Source: Bradyrhizobium sp. CB82 (GTDB lineage: Bacteria > Pseudomonadota > Alphaproteobacteria > Rhizobiales > Xanthobacteraceae). From it: DNA of 64,000 nucleotides. Location: positions 1,116,001 to 1,180,000 of the forward strand of contig NZ_CP121650.1 of the NCBI RefSeq assembly GCF_029714405.1, given 5' to 3'. The notes beneath the pieces are model-generated. The model was not told the origin of the DNA. It did no database searches and saw only the letters and a program-made list of their open reading frames with translations. Shown here piece after piece: positions 18,443-28,219 of this stretch; position 1 is the stretch's first letter; each line of letters starts with the position of its first letter. The translations under genes and the position numbers were made by a program.

Positions 18443-20383
18443 ATGACTTCGCGCTCCAAGCCCGCTCTTAGCAAGCCCGCTCTTAGCAAGCCCGCTCCTA
18501 GCAAGTCCGCTCCTAGCAAGTCCGCTCTCAGCACGTCTGCTCTCCGCAAGCCGAACACCAAAAAAGCCGCCGCCAAAGCAAAACCCTCCGACAAAGCTGC
18601 AAGCAAGACCAGCAAGCTTCCGGAGTGGAACCTCGCCGATCTCTATTCCGGGATCACGGCGCCGGAAGTGGCGCGCGATCTCGAGAAGATGGATGCCGAT
18701 TGCGTCGCGTTCGAGACGGACTACAAGGGCAAGCTCGCGACAGGGACAGCAAAGGAAGATGGCGGAAAATGGCTCGCGCAGGCCGTGCGGCGTTACGAGG
18801 CGATCGATGATCTCGCCGGCCGGCTCGGCTCCTATGCCGGGCTCGTCCACGCCGGCGACAGCGTTGATCCCAAGATTTCAAAGTTTTACGGCGACCTGTC
18901 GGAGCGCCTGACGGCCGCCTCCACCCATCTTCTGTTCTTCGCGCTCGAGCTCAACCGGATCGATGACGATATTTTGACCCGTGCGATGCAGGCTTCCGAG
19001 CTCGCACATTATCGCCCCTGGATCGAGGATCTGCGCAAGGAGAAGCCGTATCAGCTCGAGGACAAGCTCGAGCAGCTGTTCCTGGAAAAGGCGCAGACCG
19101 GCTATTCGGCCTGGAACAGGCTGTTCGACCAGACGATCTCCGGCTTGCGCTTCAAGGTCGGCGCCAAGCAGCTCGCGATCGAGCCGACGCTGAACCTCTT
19201 GCAGGACCGCGACGGCGCCAAGCGCAAGAGCGCGGCGGAGGCCTTGGCAAAAACCTTCAAGGCCAATGAGCGCACCTTCGCGCTGATCACCAACACGCTC
19301 GCCAAGGACAAGGACATTTCCGACCGCTGGCGCGGCTTCAAGGACGTCGCGGATTCCCGTCATCTGAACAACCGCGTCGAGCGCGAGGTGGTGGATGCGC
19401 TGGTCGCCTCGGTGCGCAGCGCCTATCCAAGGCTGTCGCATCGCTATTACGCGCTGAAGGCGCGCTGGTTCAAGAAGAAGCGGCTCGCCTATTGGGATCG
19501 TAACGCGCCGCTGCCCTTTGCAGCGACCGACACCATCGCCTGGCCCGATGCGAGGAACATGGTATTGACGGCCTATCGCGGCTTCTCGCCCGACATGGCC
19601 GACATCGCCGAGCGCTTTTTCACCGATCGCTGGATCGATGCGCCGGTCCGTCCCGGCAAGGCGCCCGGCGCCTTCTCGCATCCGACCACGCCGTCGGCGC
19701 ACCCTTACGTGCTGATGAACTATCAGGGCAAGCCGCGTGACGTGATGACGCTTGCGCACGAGCTCGGTCACGGCGTGCATCAGGTGCTGGCGGCCAGGAA
19801 CGGCGCGCTGATGGCGCCGACACCGCTGACGCTGGCCGAGACCGCGAGCGTGTTCGGGGAGATGCTGACCTTCAAACGGCTGCTGGCGCAGACCAAAAAT
19901 GCAAAACAGCGCCAGGCGCTGCTCGCCGGCAAGGTCGAGGACATGATCAACACCGTGGTGCGGCAGATCGCGTTCTATTCCTTCGAGCGCGCCGTCCACA
20001 CCGAGCGCAAGAACGGCGAGCTCACGGCGACGCGCCTCGGCGAGATCTGGCTTTCGGTGCAGGGCGAGAGCTTAGGTCCCGCAATCGAGATCAAGGCGGG
20101 CTACGAGAATTACTGGATGTACATCCCGCACTTCATCCATTCGCCGTTCTACGTCTACGCCTATGCCTTCGGCGACTGCCTCGTGAACTCGCTCTACGCG
20201 GTCTACGAGAACGCCACGGAAGGCTTTGCCGAGCGCTATCTCGACATGCTCGCTGCCGGCGGCACCAAGCACTACTCAGAGTTGCTGCGCCCCTTCGGGT
20301 TAGATGCCAAGGATCCCAAGTTCTGGGACGGCGGCCTCTCCGTCATCGCCGGCATGATCGACGAGCTGGAGGCGATGGGCTGA
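18443..20383 (+). CDS. pepF: M3 family oligoendopeptidase F
   Basis: A 646-residue zinc peptidase that cleaves short peptides in the cytoplasm. The catalytic motif HELGH is at about 439-443 with the downstream Glu in the LAETASVFGEMLTF stretch, as in thimet-family enzymes. Length excluding the N-terminal tail is about 595, normal for PepF. Residues 5-34 come from six tandem 15-bp units (18455-18544) encoding SKPAL-like pentapeptides, followed by a Lys-rich stretch. The folded domain starts near LPEWNLADLYSG (about residue 53). The basic tail has no signal-peptide shape. It is divergent from the response regulator. Confidence 0.93.
   Translation: MTSRSKPALSKPALSKPAPSKSAPSKSALSTSALRKPNTKKAAAKAKPSDKAASKTSKLPEWNLADLYSGITAPEVARDLEKMDADCVAFETDYKGKLATGTAKEDGGKWLAQAVRRYEAIDDLAGRLGSYAGLVHAGDSVDPKISKFYGDLSERLTAASTHLLFFALELNRIDDDILTRAMQASELAHYRPWIEDLRKEKPYQLEDKLEQLFLEKAQTGYSAWNRLFDQTISGLRFKVGAKQLAIEPTLNLLQDRDGAKRKSAAEALAKTFKANERTFALITNTLAKDKDISDRWRGFKDVADSRHLNNRVEREVVDALVASVRSAYPRLSHRYYALKARWFKKKRLAYWDRNAPLPFAATDTIAWPDARNMVLTAYRGFSPDMADIAERFFTDRWIDAPVRPGKAPGAFSHPTTPSAHPYVLMNYQGKPRDVMTLAHELGHGVHQVLAARNGALMAPTPLTLAETASVFGEMLTFKRLLAQTKNAKQRQALLAGKVEDMINTVVRQIAFYSFERAVHTERKNGELTATRLGEIWLSVQGESLGPAIEIKAGYENYWMYIPHFIHSPFYVYAYAFGDCLVNSLYAVYENATEGFAERYLDMLAAGGTKHYSELLRPFGLDAKDPKFWDGGLSVIAGMIDELEAMG
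18455..18544 (+). repeat. Six 15-bp tandem repeats inside pepF
   Basis: Units such as AGCAAGCCCGCTCTT repeat six times with few changes (18455, 18470, 18485, 18500, 18515, 18530). They keep the reading frame and encode SKPAL, SKPAL, SKPAP, SKSAP, SKSAL and STSAL. Confidence 0.92.
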
Positions 20384-20701
20384 AGGGGCCAGGCCGCCTC
20401 AGCCTGCTGGCTGGCGCCGCGGCCGGGACTGTTCGGCCCGGCAGGATGTTCGTTGAGGTCGGCGCAGCCCAGCATCGCACTGAGGCGATCGGTTGCCGGC
20501 AGCGACATTGTATCGCGAGCTTTGCCATTATCCCACCGGCGCGACGCTCGGTGAAACCGCCGGCTGCGGCCAGCGGCCGCGCTCGCCAATCCGGACCCGG
20601 GATTGAACGTTCGCGACAGCGGCCAAGACTAATCTTGTGCGGCACCGGCCCTTCAGATTGCAACTATTGATTGTTAGGCCGGGTGCCCGGGGGAGGCAGC
20701 C
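20384..20701. other. Intergenic region between pepF and the patatin gene
   Basis: 318 bp. The first 60 bp contain GC-rich complementary stretches (GGCCGGGACTGTTCGGCC) that could act as a weak terminator. I see no gene or recognisable operator in the rest; the patatin start is preceded by GGGGGAGGCAGCC. Confidence 0.45.
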
Positions 20702-23692
20702 ATGGCCGAGCATGTGCATGCGTCTGGCGAGCATCACACGTCGAGCGCGGGGGCGATCGACTTCCGGCCTTGGGGCGAGAAACACCAGGCCCTCGTCAAG
20801 AGCGAGATCGAAGCCATCAATACGCGGCGGGAGGCCGGCCGCCAGATCGAGACGGAGGGGCTCAAGCCCGGGCAGACGATCGACGTCGTCGGGCTGGCGC
20901 TTTCCGGCGGCGGCATCCGTTCCTCCGCGGTCTGTCTCGGTATTCTCCAGGCGCTGAACCATCACGACGTGATCAAGCGGATCGACTATCTCTCCACGGT
21001 TTCGGGAGGAGGTTATATCGGCAGCTCGATGACGGCGACCATGACGGTCGCAAAGCGATTCGTGTTCGGTCAGCCGCCCAATCCCGGCGCGAAGAGCGCC
21101 AAGGCGAGCGAAGTCAGCGATACGCCTGAAGTCGGCCATATCCGCAACTATTCGAACTATCTCGTTCCGGCCGGCGCGCGCGATCTCCTGACCGGACTGG
21201 CGATCGTGGTCCGCGGGCTGGTGGCCAATGTCGGTCTTACCCTGCCCATCGTTCTGCTGCTGGCAGTCGTCACCATCATCTCGAACCCCGCAAGGTCGGC
21301 GCTCTATGCGGCGAACGTGTTTGGCGTGTCCGTCAACAACGACTGCGACCGGCTGCACTGGATTTCCGAACGGATCGGCTTCTTCTCCCTGATCGGTGTG
21401 GTCCTCGGCTTGGCAATCTATGTCGTCGGCCGGCTGCGCTACGGGGCGCCCTCGCGCCAATATGGCGATACGTTTGACGAGATCAGACGAGACCGCTGGG
21501 AGTTATTTGCATACGGAGCCGGAATCGCGATCACGTTGGGGGTGATCTGCGATCTGGCGCGGTTCATGCCGGTCGATCATTTCGGCCTCACGCTCACCGC
21601 GAGCATCGCGGGGATGGTCATGTTCTTCTGGTGGGCGATCTGGCGGTCGCATCTGCCGGCGAACAGGCTGCAGGAATTCCGCGGCCTCAGGATCCAACAG
21701 GACAACAGCACACCCGCAGTGCTGTTCAGCCACTTGCCGACGATAGCCGCGACCTATCTCGTGCTGCTCTTCCTGATCGCCTTCTTCGAGTTTCAGCCGT
21801 TCATGATCGCTGAAATGTTCGACAATGCGGACGCAGCCTCGGATGCCGGGCTCGGCGTCGTCGCAGGCATCGCCGTGACATGGCTGAAGTCCCTGGCCGC
21901 GATCACCGCGCCGATCGCCGCCGCCGTCACCCTCTTCAGGCAGCAATTCGCGGGCTTGCTGAAGGGGAAGGGGACCTCCGATTGGCTGGCGATCGCGCTG
22001 GCCCATGCCGCCAACCTGGCGATCTGGATCGCCGGCGCAGCGTTGCCGCTGCTGATCTGGATCGCCTATCTCTATCTGACCTTCTGGGGCATCACCAACG
22101 ACAAGCTTTTGCCGCAGCGCGTCTGTCCGAACGCGGTGACCGAATGGCCCACGCTCGACCAGATCGATACGGTCAGGAGATCGAAGACCCATCTGACCGG
22201 AACGCTTCAATTCGATTCGGACGCCGGAACTCTGAGCGCTGAAATAAAAGACCGGACGACGCAGCGCACACACACGAGAAAAAACCGCGAAGGGCGGCAG
22301 ATCGAGCATGCGCCGGGGTGGGTGAATTCGGCCTCCGGTACCATATCCCAGGCGCTTCGCTCGTTCGGCCTCGCCGGCACTATCGACGCCGTCAAGCTTC
22401 GGCTCGGCGCGAACGTACGCTGGTCGGTGATCGCGCTGTATCTCATTTTCGCGATCGTGTTGTTCCGCGGCTCGTGGTCTCTCGCGCCGAACGCCAATTC
22501 GTTGCATCGTCTCTATCGGGATCGCCTGAGCAAGGCGTTCCTGTTCAAGCCGCTGCCGCGAAACGAGCATGCGGCGCAAACGGACGTCCGCTACAAGCCG
22601 GCCCGGAACGTCGCGAGCATCGACCAGGGACGTGACCTCGAACCTCTGGACGAGCTCAAGCTCAGCTCGCTCTGCGCCCATGGAAAGCTCCATGCTCCCT
22701 ATCACCTGATCAACACGGCGTTGAACATCCAGGGCTCCGACTTCGCCAACCGCAGAGGCCGCAACGCCGATTTTTTCGTGTTCGCGCCATTGTGCGTGGG
22801 AAGCGAGGCGACCGGCTACGCGCCGACGCTGAAATTCGAGAGCGGCGACCGCGGTCTCGATCTGGCGACGGCATTGGCGATCTCCGGAGCGGCCGCCTCG
22901 TCCAACATGGGATCGGATTCCATCAGGGCGCTGACGCCGACGCTCGCTTTGCTGAACGTTCGTCTCGGCTTCTGGCTCAGGAATCCGCGCTACGCCGAGA
23001 ACAACGGTGAGGTGCGGCGACGGCCGTCGCCGTTCTATCTCTGGTCGGAAATATCGGGCCGGCTCTACGAGAACAGTGACGCCGTCTATCTGACAGACGG
23101 AGGGCACATCGAGAATCTCGGCGTCTACGAGCTGTTGCGGCGCCGTTGCAGGGTCATCATTGCCGTCGACGCCGAGGCCGATGCGCCGATGAACTTCTCC
23201 TCGCTCGTCACGCTGCAGAGATACGCGCGCATCGATCTCGGCATCATCATCGATCTGCCGTGGTCGCCGATTCGGACCTGTACGCTGGGCTGGATGGCCT
23301 GCAATGCCGGAAAGCCTCCGACGCCGCCGCCCGATTCGTCAGGCGGCCCCCACGTCGCGATCGGCACGATCGACTATGGCGGGGCAAACATCGGTTATCT
23401 CATCTACATCAAATCGTCGCTCACCGGCGACGAGAACGACTACATCCGCGACTATGCGCGCCGCTACGAGCGCTTCCCGCACGAGTCCACGGGCGACCAG
23501 TTCTTCTCGGAGGAGCAGTTCGAGGTCTATCGCGCGCTCGGCTTCCACATCGCTCATCGATTTCTCACCGGCCTCGACGACGTGTCCGTGAGGGACAAGG
23601 ACGGCAAGTGCGTGCGGAAGCGGCTGAGTGCCGACGGCATCGAGCCGATCGGAACGATCCGTGCCGCATTAGGTCTTGCCGCTTCATCGTAG
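20702..23692 (+). CDS. Membrane-embedded patatin-like phospholipase
   Basis: 996 residues. The N-terminus has the patatin oxyanion loop LALSGGGIRSS (about 63-73) and the nucleophile S101 in STVSGGGYIGS. The usual GxSxG is TxSxG here, as in some cPLA2-like members. The catalytic Asp is D799 in LTDGGHIENLGVYELL. Between them lie about 700 residues with several membrane segments (for example 178-200, 220-245, 265-315, 345-365, 425-465, 575-600) and soluble pieces. It probably hydrolyses acyl esters of membrane lipids while anchored in the inner membrane. No signal peptide and no obvious partner gene; it stands alone. Whether it acts on self lipids or is a defence or effector enzyme cannot be decided from the sequence. 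Confidence 0.88.
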   Translation: MAEHVHASGEHHTSSAGAIDFRPWGEKHQALVKSEIEAINTRREAGRQIETEGLKPGQTIDVVGLALSGGGIRSSAVCLGILQALNHHDVIKRIDYLSTVSGGGYIGSSMTATMTVAKRFVFGQPPNPGAKSAKASEVSDTPEVGHIRNYSNYLVPAGARDLLTGLAIVVRGLVANVGLTLPIVLLLAVVTIISNPARSALYAANVFGVSVNNDCDRLHWISERIGFFSLIGVVLGLAIYVVGRLRYGAPSRQYGDTFDEIRRDRWELFAYGAGIAITLGVICDLARFMPVDHFGLTLTASIAGMVMFFWWAIWRSHLPANRLQEFRGLRIQQDNSTPAVLFSHLPTIAATYLVLLFLIAFFEFQPFMIAEMFDNADAASDAGLGVVAGIAVTWLKSLAAITAPIAAAVTLFRQQFAGLLKGKGTSDWLAIALAHAANLAIWIAGAALPLLIWIAYLYLTFWGITNDKLLPQRVCPNAVTEWPTLDQIDTVRRSKTHLTGTLQFDSDAGTLSAEIKDRTTQRTHTRKNREGRQIEHAPGWVNSASGTISQALRSFGLAGTIDAVKLRLGANVRWSVIALYLIFAIVLFRGSWSLAPNANSLHRLYRDRLSKAFLFKPLPRNEHAAQTDVRYKPARNVASIDQGRDLEPLDELKLSSLCAHGKLHAPYHLINTALNIQGSDFANRRGRNADFFVFAPLCVGSEATGYAPTLKFESGDRGLDLATALAISGAAASSNMGSDSIRALTPTLALLNVRLGFWLRNPRYAENNGEVRRRPSPFYLWSEISGRLYENSDAVYLTDGGHIENLGVYELLRRRCRVIIAVDAEADAPMNFSSLVTLQRYARIDLGIIIDLPWSPIRTCTLGWMACNAGKPPTPPPDSSGGPHVAIGTIDYGGANIGYLIYIKSSLTGDENDYIRDYARRYERFPHESTGDQFFSEEQFEVYRALGFHIAHRFLTGLDDVSVRDKDGKCVRKRLSADGIEPIGTIRAALGLAASS

Positions 23693-24013
23693 TCGGCAAC
23701 GGCCGATTCCGATCGTTGCTCGGGGGAGCGGGAATCCGTGGTCCGAAGGTGGGCGATCGTGGGCGGAAATGCACGATTTGCCGAGGGGGCAAGGGGGCCG
23801 TCGATGCGGTACACGTTGCCTTCGGGCTCCCGATCGCCGAAGGCCGGCCCAGGCCATCTTGATCGCCGTCTCGGATCGCGAGCACCGGATGCCCCGGACA
23901 ATCGGCATTCCAAATGAGCCGATTTGCGGGAAAACCGCGCAGCTGTGCCGTTGCCCTGCCCGGCGGATTGCGGTAATGCCAGCCGGGAATTCGACTTTCG
24001 ACTGGGGACATCC
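23693..24013. other. Intergenic region upstream of the oxidase subunit IV gene
   Basis: 321 bp. Overlapping open frames on both strands here have no recognisable family and look like GC-rich shadows. The last 15 bp carry the GGGGA ribosome site of the next gene. I see nothing else. Confidence 0.45.
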
Positions 24014-24166
24014 ATGGCTGACCATAGCGAAGTGGCGTACAGCACCGCCGACGGCAACGACTACGTTGCCCACGAGCAGACCTATGAGGGCTTCATCAAG
24101 CTGGTGAAGTATGGCACGGCCGCGGTCGCGCTCATCGTCATCCTGATGGCGATCTTCCTGACCTGA
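24014..24166 (+). CDS. aa3-type cytochrome c oxidase subunit IV
   Basis: A 50-residue single-helix membrane protein. After MADHSEVAY comes the conserved soluble part (EQTYEGFIKLVKYG) and one membrane helix (AAVALIVILMAIFLT). This is the small accessory subunit of alphaproteobacterial aa3 cytochrome oxidase. ATG 24014 is chosen over an upstream in-frame start because GGGGA (24004-24008) is well placed and the family begins at this point. The catalytic oxidase genes are not nearby. Its position directly upstream of the pnt operon is often seen in this group (from memory). Confidence 0.9.
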   Translation: MADHSEVAYSTADGNDYVAHEQTYEGFIKLVKYGTAAVALIVILMAIFLT

Positions 24167-24301
24167 TCCATCGTCGGCTGCCCGCCAAAGGCGGCGGTTG
24201 CTCAGAAAATTTGCATACGAGCCGGTTCCAAAACCGGTATCCAACGTTGCGGGAGTAACGCTAAGTTCGGATGCGCGCTGTCCCGCGTCGCCGGAGGCCT
24301 C

Positions 24302-25432
24302 ATGAAGATTGCCGTTGCCAAGGAAATCGATCCGTCGGAGCCGCGGGTCGCCGCTTCGCCGGACACGGTGAAGAAGTTCAAGGCGCTGGGCGCCGAGATC
24401 GCCGTCGAGCCCGGTGCCGGCGTCAAGTCGGGCCTGCTGGATTCCGACTACACCGCCGCCGGCGCGACCGTCAGCGCGGATGCGCTCGTTGATGCCGACA
24501 TCATCATCAAGGTGAAGCGCCCCGAGGCGTCCGAGCTCGGCCAGTACAAGCGCGGCGCACTGGTCATCGCCATCATGGATCCCTACGGCAATGATGCCGC
24601 GCTGAAGACGATGGCCGATGCCGGTATCGCCGCCTTTGCCATGGAACTGCTGCCGCGCATCACGCGCGCGCAGGTGATGGACGTGCTGTCGTCGCAGGCG
24701 AACCTGGCGGGCTACCGTGCCGTGATCGAGGGCGCGGAAGCCTTCGGCCGCGCCTTCCCGATGATGATGACCGCGGCGGGCACCGTGCCCGCCGCAAAAG
24801 TGTTCGTGATGGGCGTCGGCGTCGCCGGCCTCCAGGCGATCGCGACCGCGCGCCGTCTCGGCGCCGTCGTCACCGCGACCGACGTGCGCCCTGCCACCAA
24901 GGAGCAGGTCGAATCGCTCGGCGCAAAGTTCCTCGCCGTCGAGGACGAGGAGTTCAAGAACGCGCAGACCGCCGGCGGCTATGCCAAGGAAATGTCCAAG
25001 GAGTACCAGGCCAAGCAGGCCGCGCTGACCGCCGAGCACATCAAGAAGCAGGACATCGTGATCACCACGGCGCTGATCCCGGGCCGGCCCGCGCCCAAGC
25101 TCGTCAGCGCCGAGATGGTCAAGTCGATGAAGCCGGGCTCGGTTCTGGTCGACCTTGCCGTCGAGCGCGGCGGCAATGTCGAGGGGGCCAAGCCGGGCGA
25201 GGTCGTCGATCTCGATGGCATCAAGATCGTCGGCTACACCAATGTTGCCGGCCGCGTCGCCGCGTCGGCCTCCGGCCTCTACGCGCGCAACCTGTTTTCC
25301 TTCATCGAGACCATGATCGACAAGAAAGAGAAGAAGCTTGCCGTGAACTGGGACGACGAGCTCGTGAAGGCGACCGCGCTGACCAGGGACGGCGCCGTCA
25401 TCCACCCCAACTTTCAGCCCCAGTCGGCTTAA
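24302..25432 (+). CDS. pntAA: Proton-translocating NAD(P)+ transhydrogenase subunit PntAA
   Basis: A 376-residue domain I of the membrane transhydrogenase, which uses the proton gradient to move hydride from NADH to NADP+. It starts KIAVAKEIDPSEPRVA, as the alanine dehydrogenase/PNT family does. The NAD-binding Rossmann motif is VMGVGVAGLQAIATARRLGA, followed by VTATDVRP, whose Asp binds the NAD ribose. It ends with the helix that leads to the membrane in fused forms. The three-gene split (PntAA, PntAB, PntB) is typical of alphaproteobacteria. The ribosome site is GGAGG just before ATG. PntAB follows 21 nt later. Confidence 0.96.
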   Translation: MKIAVAKEIDPSEPRVAASPDTVKKFKALGAEIAVEPGAGVKSGLLDSDYTAAGATVSADALVDADIIIKVKRPEASELGQYKRGALVIAIMDPYGNDAALKTMADAGIAAFAMELLPRITRAQVMDVLSSQANLAGYRAVIEGAEAFGRAFPMMMTAAGTVPAAKVFVMGVGVAGLQAIATARRLGAVVTATDVRPATKEQVESLGAKFLAVEDEEFKNAQTAGGYAKEMSKEYQAKQAALTAEHIKKQDIVITTALIPGRPAPKLVSAEMVKSMKPGSVLVDLAVERGGNVEGAKPGEVVDLDGIKIVGYTNVAGRVAASASGLYARNLFSFIETMIDKKEKKLAVNWDDELVKATALTRDGAVIHPNFQPQSA

Positions 25433-25453
25433 TTGGGCTCAAGGAGAGAAGCC

Positions 25454-25771
25454 ATGGAGCATGTCGCACAGGTCGTCGATCCCTTCATCTTCCGGCTGTC
25501 GATTTTCGTGCTGGCGGTGTTCGTCGGCTATTTCGTGGTGTGGTCGGTGACGCCGGCGCTGCACACGCCGCTGATGTCGGTCACAAACGCGATCTCCTCG
25601 GTGATCGTGGTCGGTGCGTTGCTCGCCGGCGGTGTCGCCAATGTCTCGAGCGGTTCCGGCTGGGCGCGCGCCTTCGGCTTCATCGCGCTGATCTTTGCCT
25701 GCATCAACATCTTCGGGGGCTTCCTTGTCACCCAGCGCATGCTGGCGATGTACAAGAAGAAGGCCAAGTAA
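25454..25771 (+). CDS. pntAB: Transhydrogenase subunit PntAB
   Basis: A 105-residue membrane subunit with three or four helices (about 11-31, 42-60, 65-95) that with PntB forms the proton channel (domain II). ATG 25454 is preceded by AAGGAGAGAA at 25441-25450, so the longer in-frame start at 25433 is rejected. It sits between pntAA and pntB in a tight operon. Confidence 0.94.
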   Translation: MEHVAQVVDPFIFRLSIFVLAVFVGYFVVWSVTPALHTPLMSVTNAISSVIVVGALLAGGVANVSSGSGWARAFGFIALIFACINIFGGFLVTQRMLAMYKKKAK

Positions 25772-25809
25772 GCGTCACCTCGGGGTGAAGAGGCGAATGG
25801 GGACCTGAG

Positions 25810-27207
<1,398 letters not shown>

Positions 27208-27228
27208 CAACGCGCTAAGGAGCGGACC

Positions 27229-27399
27229 GTGGCCATCAACAAGGAATGGCACCGGTCCAATCCCATGCCGCCCAAAGCGACACGGGCGGAGCGCACCACC
27301 TGGCACGCGGCCCACGGGGCGGCGTGCGGTTGCCGCGAGATTCCCCCAAGCATCCGGTCCGACGTCCTGAAATTGCTCAAGAGCCGTCGCAAGCCTTGA
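27229..27399 (+). CDS. Small conserved protein, function unknown (56 aa)
   Basis: A GTG-initiated 56-codon frame with an ideal AAGGAG (27217-27222) 6 nt upstream, directly after pntB. It begins VAINKEWHRSNPMP and contains WHAAHGAACGCREIP, a Cys-x-Cys preceded by His residues. This pattern (NKEWH..N.MP, W H..H...CGCR.IP) matches a small unnamed family I have seen in rhizobia. The His/Cys spacing could bind a metal (inference). It is probably cotranscribed with pnt. Confidence 0.75.
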   Translation: MAINKEWHRSNPMPPKATRAERTTWHAAHGAACGCREIPPSIRSDVLKLLKSRRKP

Positions 27400-27421
27400 A
27401 GCCTGGACCGGCTGTGCAGTC

Positions 27422-28219
27422 ATGACATTCCTGAAGTGGATCGCGATCGTCATCGCGACCGGCTATCTCGCCGGCCTCGTCGTGCTGTATGTGAGGCAGC
27501 GCGACATGCTGTTTCCGATCCCGCCGGTCGGTCGCACCCCACCGGCTGCTGCAGGTCTTCCCGGGGCGGAAGAGCACGTGCTGACCGCGTCGGATGGTGA
27601 GAAGGTCATCGTCTGGCACGTGCCGGCGAAACCCGGTCGTCCCGTCATCCTCTATTTTCACGGCAATGGCGATTCCCTTGCCGGCCTTGCCGGACGCTTC
27701 AAGGCCGTGACGACCGACGGTACCGGCCTCGTCGCACTGTCCTATCGCGGCTATGCCGGCTCGAGCGGGGCGCCGAGCGAACAGGGCTTGCTGCGGGATG
27801 CCGCGGCCGCCTACGCCTTCACAACCGCGCGTTACGCGGCGGAACGGATCGCCGTCTGGGGCTTTTCGCTCGGGACCGGCGTGGCGGTCGCCATCGCATC
27901 CGAACATCGCATAGGCAAGTTGATCCTGGAAGCGCCTTACACGTCGACGGTCGACGTCGCTGCCTCGCTCTTCCGCTTCGTTCCGATCCGGCTCTTGATG
28001 CGCGACCGGTTTCGCTCCGATGAGCGGATCGCGCGCGTCACGGTGCCGCTGCTCGTCATGCATGGCACCGATGACCTTGTCATTCCGATCGTCTTCGGAC
28101 AGCGTCTGTTCGCGCTCGCGCACGAGCCAAAACGGTTCGTCCGGTTTCCGGGGGGCGGACACGACAATCTCGATTCCTTCGGGGCGATCGAAACGGTGAG
28201 GCGGTTCATTGCGTCCTAG
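27422..28219 (+). CDS. Alpha/beta hydrolase, BEM46/ABHD13-like
   Basis: 265 residues. One N-terminal membrane anchor (about 5-23) precedes an alpha/beta hydrolase fold. The nucleophile elbow is GFSLG with S149; the acid is in HGTDDLVIP; and the His is in GGGHDNL near the C-terminus, so the triad is complete. The oxyanion region is LYFHGNGDS. This is the layout of the YfhR/BEM46 group of membrane-tethered serine hydrolases, with unknown substrate. Its end overlaps the antiporter start by 11 nt, which suggests translational coupling. Confidence 0.9.
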   Translation: MTFLKWIAIVIATGYLAGLVVLYVRQRDMLFPIPPVGRTPPAAAGLPGAEEHVLTASDGEKVIVWHVPAKPGRPVILYFHGNGDSLAGLAGRFKAVTTDGTGLVALSYRGYAGSSGAPSEQGLLRDAAAAYAFTTARYAAERIAVWGFSLGTGVAVAIASEHRIGKLILEAPYTSTVDVAASLFRFVPIRLLMRDRFRSDERIARVTVPLLVMHGTDDLVIPIVFGQRLFALAHEPKRFVRFPGGGHDNLDSFGAIETVRRFIAS

